Both the position numbers and the translations under genes were made by a program. This document shows positions 6,549 to 12,531 of a stretch of DNA of 16,596 bases, piece after piece. The stretch spans positions 1-16,596 of the forward strand of contig DATMYQ010000251.1 of NCBI GenBank assembly GCA_035560935.1, read 5' to 3'. The stretch comes from DATMYQ01 sp035560935 (GTDB lineage Bacteria; Bacillota; Negativicutes; Sporomusales; Sporomusaceae). Position 1 is the stretch's first letter. Every line of letters starts with the position of its first letter. The notes under the pieces are model-generated. The model searched no databases. It was not told where the DNA came from and saw only the letters and a program-made list of their open reading frames with translations.

Positions 6549-7544
6549 ATGTCGCGACGATATGGTGTGATTTGCCTGATCGGCATGATTCTCGCGGGAA
6601 TATTGCTGTCCGGGTGTAGCAACTCTACGGACAAAGCGGCTGCGGCGGGAAAATATCCGGCAAGACCGATTACGGTTATCGTACCAGCGGATGTTGGGGG
6701 GCGTACGGATCGATTGGCGCAGATCATAGGAAAATTGGCGCGAAAATATCTGGCGCGCGATGTAATCATATTGCGTGTTCCCGGTGATGCGGCCGCTGCG
6801 TGGGATGAGGTAGCCGGAGCCAAGCCGGATGGGAACACTATTGGTATTACTTCACAGGTGATGCTGTTGCAGTCGTTGCACGGCAGAGGAAAGTACAACT
6901 ACTTCACTTCGTTGGAGCCATTGGCCGGTGTGGGGGCTGTTCCCGTGGCGGCGGTTGTGAGAAGCGACACGGACTTAGGGGATCGGCGAAGCTGGATTGC
7001 CGGGCAGCGATTGCAGGAAAAAATCTTGCGTTTTGGCTATTCCCGGGAAAATGCCATGTTTCATATAGTCAGCGAAGTGTTCCGGCGCAAAAGTGGTTTG
7101 AGTGCGGAACATCGCGGCTTGTCCAATGGGGCAGAAACGATTGCCGCGTTGCTGGCGGGGAAACTGGACGTGGGTTTTGTTGATGTCATGGAAGCGAAAG
7201 AAGAGTTGAGTCTGGGACATCTGCAGGTGTTGGCGGTGACCGGTAAGCAGCGGTTGATTACCGGGGAGTTAGGGCAAATACCGACTTTTCATGAACTGGG
7301 AATGGACATTCCTTTTGACAGTTGGTTAGGTATTGCCGTTCCTCAGGGAATGCCGCCGATGGTAAAACAACGCCTGTCGGAAGCTATTCGCGCCATGGCG
7401 AAGGACGACGAGTTTCGGTATGAGATGGAGCGTATGGGGCTTTTGGCCGATTATATGGAGTCGGGAGAAGCCCGGTCCAAGTGGATCTTGGCGGGGGAAA
7501 AACTGACGGGACTGGTCCGGGAAGAAAATTTTGAAATGCAGTAG
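6549..7544 (+). CDS. TctC/Bug-type solute-binding lipoprotein (tripartite tricarboxylate transporter family)
   Basis: This 331-aa exported lipoprotein has an 'LLSGC' lipobox placing the lipidated Cys at residue 23. The mature protein begins with the Bug-family opening 'YPARPITVIVPADVGGRTDRLA', where a Gly-rich loop and Asp bind a carboxylate ligand (counted in pieces: PITVIVP, then GGRTD). 'GGR' replaces the more common 'GG' plus small residues. Later family marks are 'AKPDGNTIGI', 'LLAGKLDVGF' and 'GIAVPQGMPP'. Bug proteins bind small organic acids in the periplasm for TctAB permeases or for sensing. No TctA or TctB gene is adjacent, so this is an orphan binder. The start is ATG 6549 with GGCGG/GGAG (6536-6542) upstream. 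The next gene has its own promoter, so this one is probably monocistronic. Confidence 0.85.
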   Translation: MSRRYGVICLIGMILAGILLSGCSNSTDKAAAAGKYPARPITVIVPADVGGRTDRLAQIIGKLARKYLARDVIILRVPGDAAAAWDEVAGAKPDGNTIGITSQVMLLQSLHGRGKYNYFTSLEPLAGVGAVPVAAVVRSDTDLGDRRSWIAGQRLQEKILRFGYSRENAMFHIVSEVFRRKSGLSAEHRGLSNGAETIAALLAGKLDVGFVDVMEAKEELSLGHLQVLAVTGKQRLITGELGQIPTFHELGMDIPFDSWLGIAVPQGMPPMVKQRLSEAIRAMAKDDEFRYEMERMGLLADYMESGEARSKWILAGEKLTGLVREENFEMQ

Positions 7545-7577
7545 CAGTGGTAATGTATGAAAGAATCCTGACATCGG

Positions 7578-7606
7578 TTTTAACCTGAGAAAATTTATGT
7601 TATACT
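7578..7606 (+). promoter_or_regulatory. Extended -10 promoter of the aminopeptidase unit
   Basis: TATACT (7601-7606) is preceded by TGT, giving an extended -10 (TGnTATACT). The -35 is weak, TTTTAA (7578-7583), at 17-base spacing. The start would be near 7613, about 22 bases before the leader terminator hairpin. Confidence 0.65.
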
Positions 7607-7634
7607 ATAGGCGATACTATTGGTAAAGCAAAAA

Positions 7635-7681
7635 CAGACACCCGTTGCCGCTTGTGCCGCGGCGGGTGTCTGCGTATTTTT
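7635..7681 (+). terminator. Intrinsic terminator in the leader of the aminopeptidase gene (possible attenuator)
   Basis: CAGACACCCG (7635-7644) pairs perfectly with CGGGTGTCTG (7663-7672). Inside, CCGC (7648-7651) pairs with GCGG (7659-7662) after a TTG bulge. CGTA and then five T residues (7677-7681) follow. Because a promoter lies upstream at 7578-7606, transcripts would meet this hairpin before reaching the gene. It could alternatively terminate read-through from the TctC-type gene. Confidence 0.75.
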
Positions 7682-7733
7682 ACCTGTTTGGAAGCGGAAA
7701 TGTAGCGTAATGCAGTGGAAAGGAAGTAGCGTC

Positions 7734-8969
7734 GTGAAGATAGAAACATTGGAAAAATATGCCCGTTTGGTGATAAAAACCGGAGTGAATTTACAGCAGG
7801 ATCAATTGCTGGTGATATCCGCGCCGTTGGAGTGCGCCGCATTTTCCCGGGCACTGGCGGAACGGGCCTATCAGGAAGGTGCGCGCGATGTCGTGGTGGT
7901 CTGGAATGATGAGCAATTGGCCCGTATCCGTTTTTTAAGGGCGCCGGAGGCGGTGTTTGCCGAATATCCCGACTGGCAGCGGGATATGTATAACTTTTAT
8001 GTTCGTCAGGGCGCTGTTTTTGTGAGTATTGCCGCTTCTGACCCGGAAGTGATGAAAGGTGTCGAACCGGGGCGTCTCAGCACGGCCCAGAAAACCCGGG
8101 GCCAGGCGCTGAAAGAATACCGGGAACGGCTCATGCGCAACGAAAACGGCTGGTGCGTGGTGTCGGTGCCGACGCCGTCCTGGGCGATGAAAGTCTTCAC
8201 GGATGTGCCGGAGGCAGAGGCCATGGACCGTTTGGAAAAGGCAATTGCCGCTGCTGTTCGCCTGGATGCTGAGGATCCGGTGACGGCCTGGGAAGAACAT
8301 AAACAAAATTTGCGCCGGAATATGAACTGGCTGAACGAGCAGCATTTCCGGCAGTTGCAGTATAAAAATTCACTGGGAACGGATGTGACCGTGGACTTAC
8401 CCGAAAAACACTGGTGGAGCGGCGGAGCGGAACATATCCGCGATGGTGTGGAATTTGTGGCCAATATGCCGACGGAAGAGATCTTTAGCATGCCCCAGCG
8501 CGAGGGTGTTAACGGGAAGGTCGTTTCGGCCCTGCCGTTGCCGTACAATGGCAATTTGATTGAAAATTTTTCGCTGACCTTCCGCGCGGGGAAAGTGGTG
8601 GATTTTACGGCAGAAAAAGGCTATGATATTTTAAAAGGTCTGCTGGACACCGATGAGGGATCACGGTATTTGGGCGAGGTGGCGCTGGTTCCCTGGGATT
8701 CTCCTATTAACCGGCAAAATATTTTGTTTTATAATACGTTATTCGATGAAAATGCTTCCTGCCATTTTGCCTTGGGCAAGGCGTATCCCTCCTGTTTGCG
8801 CGGCGGTTCGGACATGGGTCCGGAGGAACTGGCGGCGGCGGGGGCTAATGACTCGCTGACGCACGTGGATTTTATGATCGGCACAGCGGATCTGGAGATC
8901 ACCGGGATTACGGATGATGGGCGGGCAGTCCCCGTTTTCCGGCAGGGAAATTTTACACAGGAACGTTAA
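7734..8969 (+). CDS. M29-family aminopeptidase (AmpS/AmpT-like metallopeptidase)
   Basis: This 411-aa cytoplasmic metallo-aminopeptidase is the usual length for MEROPS family M29. It removes N-terminal amino acids from peptides using two divalent metals. All five expected metal ligands are visible in order: E249 ('MPTEEIFSMP'), E315 ('YLGEVALVP'), H344 ('CHFALG'), H377 and D379 ('THVDFMIG'). The N-terminal domain starts 'KIETLEKYARLVIKTGVN', typical of the family. The start is GTG 7734 with AGGAAG (7721-7726) seven bases upstream. The open frame back to 7620 runs through the leader terminator and is not believable as protein. A 73-aa protein gene follows 18 bases later, probably co-transcribed. 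Confidence 0.93.
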   Translation: MKIETLEKYARLVIKTGVNLQQDQLLVISAPLECAAFSRALAERAYQEGARDVVVVWNDEQLARIRFLRAPEAVFAEYPDWQRDMYNFYVRQGAVFVSIAASDPEVMKGVEPGRLSTAQKTRGQALKEYRERLMRNENGWCVVSVPTPSWAMKVFTDVPEAEAMDRLEKAIAAAVRLDAEDPVTAWEEHKQNLRRNMNWLNEQHFRQLQYKNSLGTDVTVDLPEKHWWSGGAEHIRDGVEFVANMPTEEIFSMPQREGVNGKVVSALPLPYNGNLIENFSLTFRAGKVVDFTAEKGYDILKGLLDTDEGSRYLGEVALVPWDSPINRQNILFYNTLFDENASCHFALGKAYPSCLRGGSDMGPEELAAAGANDSLTHVDFMIGTADLEITGITDDGRAVPVFRQGNFTQER

Positions 8970-8987
8970 TCGGAAGAAGGTTTGCCA

Positions 8988-9209
8988 ATGCAACGAAAAT
9001 ATGTGTCGGTAACAGCGGCGATATCCACGCCGCTGTTGCCGGAAAAAGCGGCCCGCCTGGCGGATGAATGCGGTGTCCAACTGGTGCTGGTGGAAACCCG
9101 TCTGGTAGAGCGCCGGTGCTGGTTTCATGATTTTGAGGTGGAAGGACACGCCGGTAAAGTGGATGCGTTTCTTGCTAAAGTTAAAGACCTGGAAGTTCGT
9201 TATGATTGA
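8988..9209 (+). CDS. Small protein of unknown function (73 aa) downstream of the aminopeptidase
   Basis: I do not recognise this protein. The start is ATG 8988 with AGAAGG (8975-8980) seven bases upstream. A TTG at 8982 is too close to that site. The predicted pattern is strand ('KYVSVTAAI'), helix ('PEKAARLADECG'), strand ('VQLVLVETRLV'), strand ('CWFHDFEVEG') and helix ('KVDAFLAKVKDL'). A small alpha/beta fold of the ferredoxin or ACT type would fit, but this is only a guess from pattern. It lies 18 bases after the aminopeptidase stop, so the two are probably in one transcript. Confidence 0.72.
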   Translation: MQRKYVSVTAAISTPLLPEKAARLADECGVQLVLVETRLVERRCWFHDFEVEGHAGKVDAFLAKVKDLEVRYD

Positions 9210-9251
9210 CGGGGAATAATGAATTTCGTGAAAATACAAAAAAATACCGCG

Positions 9252-9284
9252 AAGCCTGGAAAAATCTATTGTCGGCAGGCTTTT
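9252..9284 (+). terminator. Weak terminator after the 73-aa gene
   Basis: AAGCCTG (9252-9258) pairs with CAGGCTT (9276-9282) with a 17-base loop, followed by TTC. The stem is only 7 bp and the element overlaps the promoter of the noncoding RNA, whose -35 lies in the loop. Confidence 0.4.
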
Positions 9285-9297
9285 CCCGTGCTATAAT
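9269..9297 (+). promoter_or_regulatory. Strong promoter of the noncoding RNA
   Basis: TTGTCG (9269-9274) is followed after exactly 17 bases by a perfect TATAAT (9292-9297), itself preceded by TGC as an extended -10. This is among the best promoters in the window. The predicted start is near 9304, at the first paired base of the RNA. Confidence 0.88.
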
Positions 9298-9303
9298 ATA
9301 AAC

Positions 9304-9567
9304 AAGCACCATCCTTATAGCGACTTAGTTCAATCCAGATTGCAAAACGTGTTTGGTGGTTTCTGCAAGAGGTTCGTAACAGTCGAGTCCAAGGGTAGTG
9401 TTTTTTCGTTCCAGGAAGTATCCTCCCCAGTAGTGAGTGGTTAATAGTTAGTCCGTATCAAGGTCACTGTTTGTATCCTTTCTCGTATACCAGTTCAGTG
9501 TTCCTGTGGAAATGAGGTTTTTACCCCAGTGTTATTTCTCGCGATGCTATAAGGATGGTCGCTTTTA
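9304..9567 (+). ncRNA. Candidate structured noncoding RNA, about 262 nt, family not assigned
   Basis: The ends pair: ACCATCCTTATAGC (9308-9321) is perfectly complementary to GCTATAAGGATGGT (9546-9559), and after one bulged C, AAGC (9304-9307) pairs with GCTT (9561-9564), giving an 18-bp closing helix. Inside are further helices. TTGCA+AAAC (9340-9348) pairs with GTTT+TGCAA (9359-9368). GGTTCG (9371-9376) pairs with CGAGTCC, one base bulged. CACTG and GTAT (9465-9476) pair with ATAC and CAGTG (9487-9500). GAAAT (9509-9513) pairs with ATTTC (9534-9538). A strong promoter places the start at the helix end, and no protein frame with a ribosome binding site exists. The hallmarks of SRP RNA (GGAAGGAAGCA), tmRNA and RNase P RNA were not found. 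The size exceeds typical 6S RNA. The raiA-motif RNA of Firmicutes is a possible identity, but I cannot confirm it. Confidence 0.72.
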
Positions 9568-9600
9568 TATAAGGGGGAGGGGAAAACCTTCCCCTTTATA
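9568..9600 (+). other. GC-rich hairpin directly 3' of the noncoding RNA
   Basis: AAGGGGGAGG (9571-9580) pairs with CCTTCCCCTT (9587-9596), one G-T pair, around GGAAAA. TAT/ATA can extend it past one bulged T. There is no T-tract, so it is more likely a processing or stability element of the RNA precursor than a terminator. Confidence 0.5.
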
Positions 9601-9632
9601 CCGTGAAAAAGGCTCAATAAGGCTTGGTAACG

Positions 9633-9672
9633 CCGGTAACGCAACAATAAATGCGTTACCGGTTGTTTTTTG
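9633..9672 (+). terminator. Intrinsic terminator of the noncoding RNA transcript
   Basis: CCGGTAACGCA (9633-9643) pairs perfectly with TGCGTTACCGG (9652-9662) around ACAATAAA, followed by TTGTTTTTTG (9663-9672). This is a textbook rho-independent terminator on the plus strand, about 100 bases after the closing helix of the RNA. Confidence 0.88.
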
Positions 9673-9689
9673 TTGCATGTCCGGGAAAT

Positions 9690-9729
9690 GGATGAAAAGA
9701 AGCAGTGGTTCGAAAGTCCGAACCACTGC
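9690..9729 (-). terminator. Terminator of the minus-strand methyltransferase/ABC operon
   Basis: GCAGTGGTTCG (9702-9712) pairs perfectly with CGAACCACTGC (9719-9729) around six bases. On the minus strand it is followed by TTCTTTTCATCC. It lies about 73 bases beyond the permease stop codon and is the last element of the operon. The stretch 9730-9801 holds nothing recognisable. Confidence 0.75.
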
Positions 9730-9801
9730 GGCAGGAAGGGTGTTCGTGCGAGTGCGGGTGATGGGCGGTGCAAGAGTGAACATGTGGCGGATCGTCGGTT
9801 T

Positions 9802-10548
9802 CTAAACTTTCTTCCAACGTAGCAGATAACGTGAGAGCAAATGATAAAAGGTTGTCAGGATCAATACGGTAATGCCAATCACGATAATGCCGGCGACGAC
9901 CCGGGGATAGTCGGCGAAGTCGGAAAAATATTTGACGTACCAACCCAGACCGCTGGTGGCACCGATCATTTCTGCAGCGGTCAACAGGATAAAAGACAGT
10001 ACCAGACTGACGGTGCCACCGGTCAGAATATGAGGCATGGCGCCGGGCAACAGAATGCGGGTCATCATGGTGCGGCGATTAACTCCCAGGGCCCGGGCGG
10101 AATCCAGTAACCCCTTTTCTACCGCCTGCACGCCGGAAACGGTATTGATGAACAACGGCCAGAAAGCGCCGACGAAAATGATGAAAATAGAAGCGGCGGT
10201 AAAGGTAGGCAGCAGAGCAATAGCATAGGGGATAAAAACGATGGGCGGGATGGGACCGAGGATATTGGTCACCGGTTCTATGGCCAGTCGAAGACGATTT
10301 TGCCAGCCGACCAGCAGCCCCAGGGGGATCGCCGATATCACCGCCAAAGAATACCCGAAAAACAGCAGTTGGAAAGAAGAGAGCAGGCTGGAGGCAAAAA
10401 CCAGACGGTCTTCCAGCAACAAAGTCGCAACTTTCAGTGGCGAAGGGAATAGTTCCTTGTCCAACGGCAGCCCGCCGGAGGTGGCCGTTTGCCAGATAAT
10501 CAGCAGCGCAGTCAGCAATAAAACGCGGTCGCGGCTAGTTTGGCTCAT
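9802..10548 (-). CDS. ABC transporter permease, NitT/TauT (SsuC/TauC-like) family
   Basis: This 248-aa inner-membrane protein has about six hydrophobic helices, typical length for SsuC/TauC/NrtB permeases of the nitrate/sulfonate/taurine import family. The cytoplasmic coupling (EAA) loop is clear near residues 150-175: 'DSARALGVNRRTMMTRILLP' then 'GAMPHILTG'. 'LLLTAAEMIGATSGLGWYV', near residue 190, is another family mark. The start codon overlaps the ATPase stop by four bases (ATGA), so translation is coupled. It is the last gene of the operon. The substrate cannot be read from the permease. Its place beside corrinoid-methyltransferase genes suggests a methylated compound (inference). Confidence 0.92.
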   Translation of the reverse strand: MSQTSRDRVLLLTALLIIWQTATSGGLPLDKELFPSPLKVATLLLEDRLVFASSLLSSFQLLFFGYSLAVISAIPLGLLVGWQNRLRLAIEPVTNILGPIPPIVFIPYAIALLPTFTAASIFIIFVGAFWPLFINTVSGVQAVEKGLLDSARALGVNRRTMMTRILLPGAMPHILTGGTVSLVLSFILLTAAEMIGATSGLGWYVKYFSDFADYPRVVAGIIVIGITVLILTTFYHLLSRYLLRWKKV

Positions 10549-11351
10549 ATACCGGTCCCTCCTTCCACTTCCTGCAAATCTTCCAGCAGTTCCTGCTGGA
10601 GCAGCGAGAGAATTTCATTACGCAGCGCGATATAGGCGGGTTCATGAACCAGGAAAAAACGCCGGCGGGGACGCGGGAAGGGAACCGGCAAAATTTTACG
10701 GATACGGCCCGGCCCTGGCGTGAACACTACAATCCGATCAGCCAGATACAGGGCTTCGTCGATATCGTGGGTGACAAGGAAGACTGTTTTCTGGCCCCCC
10801 CGGGAGGTCCAAAGCTGGAGGAGCAGGTCCTGAAGATGGATGCGATTTTTGGCGTCCACGGCACCGAAGGGCTCGTCCAGCAAATAGACCGGAGCGTCCT
10901 GGGCGAAAGCCCGGGCAATGGCCACTCGTTGGCGCATGCCGCCGGAGAGTTCCGCGGGATATTTGGCGGTTGCCGGCGACAGTCCTACTAAATCCAGTAG
11001 CGTGGCTGCGGATTCAGCCAGTTCACGGCTTGACGCCGACGGTTTAATTTGCCGCAGGGCGAAACGGATATTTTCACCGGCAGTCATCCAGGGAAACAGG
11101 GAATAATCCTGGAACACCACAGCCCGGTCGGGACCCGGTTCCGGTAACGGACGGCCATTCATCAGAATGCGGCCGGCGCTGGGGGGAATTAGCCCGGCCA
11201 ACAGACTGATGGTGGAACTTTTACCGCAACCGCTGGGGCCGACGGCTGCGACAAATTCACCGGCGCGGATATCCAGTGAAACTTCGCTGAGCGCCGGTTT
11301 GTCACCGGTGGTGTAAACCAGAGAAACTTCATCAAGTTGCAGTACCGACAT
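10545..11351 (-). CDS. ABC transporter ATP-binding protein, NitT/TauT (SsuB/TauB-like) family
   Basis: This 268-aa ATPase is complete. It has Walker A 'GPSGCGKSS' (38-46), a Q-loop Gln81 in 'VVFQDYSLFPWMT', signature 'LSGGMRQRVAIARA' (135-148), Walker B with catalytic Glu160 in 'VYLLDEPFGAVDA', and H-loop His195 in 'VTHDIDEA'. The 'DYSLFPWMT' and 'EPFGAVDA' stretches are typical of the sulfonate/taurine/nitrate import group. The start is ATG 11351 with AAAGGAG (11360-11366) eight bases upstream. The frame extends 11 codons further but without a ribosome binding site. It powers the downstream permease and overlaps it by four bases. Confidence 0.94.
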   Translation of the reverse strand: MSVLQLDEVSLVYTTGDKPALSEVSLDIRAGEFVAAVGPSGCGKSSTISLLAGLIPPSAGRILMNGRPLPEPGPDRAVVFQDYSLFPWMTAGENIRFALRQIKPSASSRELAESAATLLDLVGLSPATAKYPAELSGGMRQRVAIARAFAQDAPVYLLDEPFGAVDAKNRIHLQDLLLQLWTSRGGQKTVFLVTHDIDEALYLADRIVVFTPGPGRIRKILPVPFPRPRRRFFLVHEPAYIALRNEILSLLQQELLEDLQEVEGGTGI

Positions 11352-11376
11352 AGGCAGGGCTCCTTTCCGAATGGGG

Positions 11377-11403
11377 GGCGGCAAGCCTTTAAGGCTTGCC
11401 GCC
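11377..11403. repeat. Intercistronic stem-loop between binding protein and ATPase genes
   Basis: GGCGGCAAGCC (11377-11387) pairs perfectly with GGCTTGCCGCC (11393-11403) around TTTAA. It lies in the 68-base gap between the binding-protein stop and the ATPase start. In the minus direction it has no T-tract (CCCC follows), so it probably protects the mRNA 3' end of the binding-protein part and lowers downstream expression, as is common in ABC import operons. Confidence 0.7.
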
Positions 11404-11419
11404 GTTGCTCTTTGTAAAA

Positions 11420-12502
11420 TTAAGGATTATTAATCGCAAAGTCCTTTTCCAGCTGGATATAAGTTTTGTTATCAGGATATTTGCTGCGCAGCTGCTGCAA
11501 TGCTTCTTTGTAGATGCTGGGGTCGACAAACTGATTAATATCCAGATCACTCTGCAGGTAGCCAGCGGTTTTCATTGCGTCCCAGAAGGCGGCGAAACGT
11601 TTGCGGTCAGGATCGGGAATGCTGTGAATGTGGCCGCTGTAGGTGGCTTTCTGCAACAACTCCCTGTCCAGTTTTACATATTTGTTGAGGACATCCAGCG
11701 TTTCCGGCCGGCTGTTCAGATAGAAATCATAGGCCCGGATGCTGGCCCGGCTGAAGCGTACATACGCTTCGCGATTAGCCTGCAGTTTGTCTTTTAGCGC
11801 CACTACCCGGCAGCAGACGTGGCCGTCCATGTACTGGGACGACCAGGTAACGACTTTCAGGCCCTGCTGTTCGGCCATTTCCGAAAAGGGAACCCAAACT
11901 AGGCCAGCGTCAGCCGCGCCTTTCTTCACCGCTTCGATTACGGCAGTGGGGGAGTCCAGTTCCTGAATCGTCAGCTGATTTTTCCAGTCAATGCCGGCTT
12001 TATGCAAAGCGGAACGCCAGACGGCGTCACCGGTGGCCAGACGAACGGTGGCTACTTTTTTGCCGATAAAACCTTCGAGGTTTTTGAACTGATCAGCATT
12101 TTCCGGTTTGGTGATAACGGCATGACCTTCACTTTGCATGCCGCCAATGTCAACAAACGGCGTGCCCTTGGAAATGAATACCTGGGGGGCGGCGGTGCCA
12201 AAGGCGCCGGTGTCCAGTTTGCCGCTCTTGATTGCGTTCAGGCCTTCACCAGAGTTGGTGAACTGAAAGAATTCCACATCCAGACCTTCCTGTTCATAAA
12301 AACCTTTTTCTTTGGCGACAAAGAAGAGCACGTCGCCGACGGCGGGCAAATAGCCGATTTTAAAGTTGATTTTGTCGGCAGCGGGGGCTGTGGTTGGTGC
12401 GGCAGCCGGTTTGGCCGCTTCTTTTTGAGCGCAGCCGCCCATTAGCAGGGGTGCCAGGAGCAGCAAAATGAGTCCGGGAAAAAGAAACAGACGGTTTAAC
12501 AT
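11420..12502 (-). CDS. ABC transporter substrate-binding lipoprotein, NitT/TauT (SsuA/TauA-like) family
   Basis: This 360-aa exported lipoprotein has a Leu-rich signal and an 'LLMGGC' lipobox with the lipidated Cys at residue 24, followed by an Ala/Pro/Thr-rich tether (about 25-42). The binding domain opens with 'FKIGYLPAVGDVLFFVAKEKGFYEQEGLDVE', the NMT1/SsuA-family start, in which the first strand and the helix after it line the ligand pocket (listed in halves: FKIGYLPAVGD and AKEKGFYEQEGLDVE). 'AIKSGKLDTGAFGTAAPQVFISKG' is also family-typical. It collects the substrate for the downstream ATPase and permease. The ligand is unknown. Family members take sulfonates, nitrate, aromatic acids or pyrimidines. 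AAAGGAGAG (11 to 17 bases before ATG 12502) is a strong ribosome binding site. The 29-base gap to the upstream gene supports one operon. Confidence 0.92.
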   Translation of the reverse strand: MLNRLFLFPGLILLLLAPLLMGGCAQKEAAKPAAAPTTAPAADKINFKIGYLPAVGDVLFFVAKEKGFYEQEGLDVEFFQFTNSGEGLNAIKSGKLDTGAFGTAAPQVFISKGTPFVDIGGMQSEGHAVITKPENADQFKNLEGFIGKKVATVRLATGDAVWRSALHKAGIDWKNQLTIQELDSPTAVIEAVKKGAADAGLVWVPFSEMAEQQGLKVVTWSSQYMDGHVCCRVVALKDKLQANREAYVRFSRASIRAYDFYLNSRPETLDVLNKYVKLDRELLQKATYSGHIHSIPDPDRKRFAAFWDAMKTAGYLQSDLDINQFVDPSIYKEALQQLRSKYPDNKTYIQLEKDFAINNP

Positions 12503-12531
12503 AGTGAAGTCTCTCCTTTATTTTGTTATTT

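Noticed and set aside
7620..7733. Longer start for the M29 aminopeptidase
   Set aside because: The extension is translated from a terminator hairpin. The GTG at 7734 has a ribosome binding site and gives the family's normal length and N-terminus.
9304..9567. SRP RNA, tmRNA or RNase P RNA
   Set aside because: None of their invariant sequences were found. The size also excludes tmRNA and RNase P RNA.
9656..9801. His-rich frame (HVHSCTAHHPHSHEHP-like) after the permease stop, suggesting a frameshifted metal-binding tail
   Set aside because: It is out of frame with the permease, has no slippery site that I could see, and runs into the operon terminator. The permease already has its family length.
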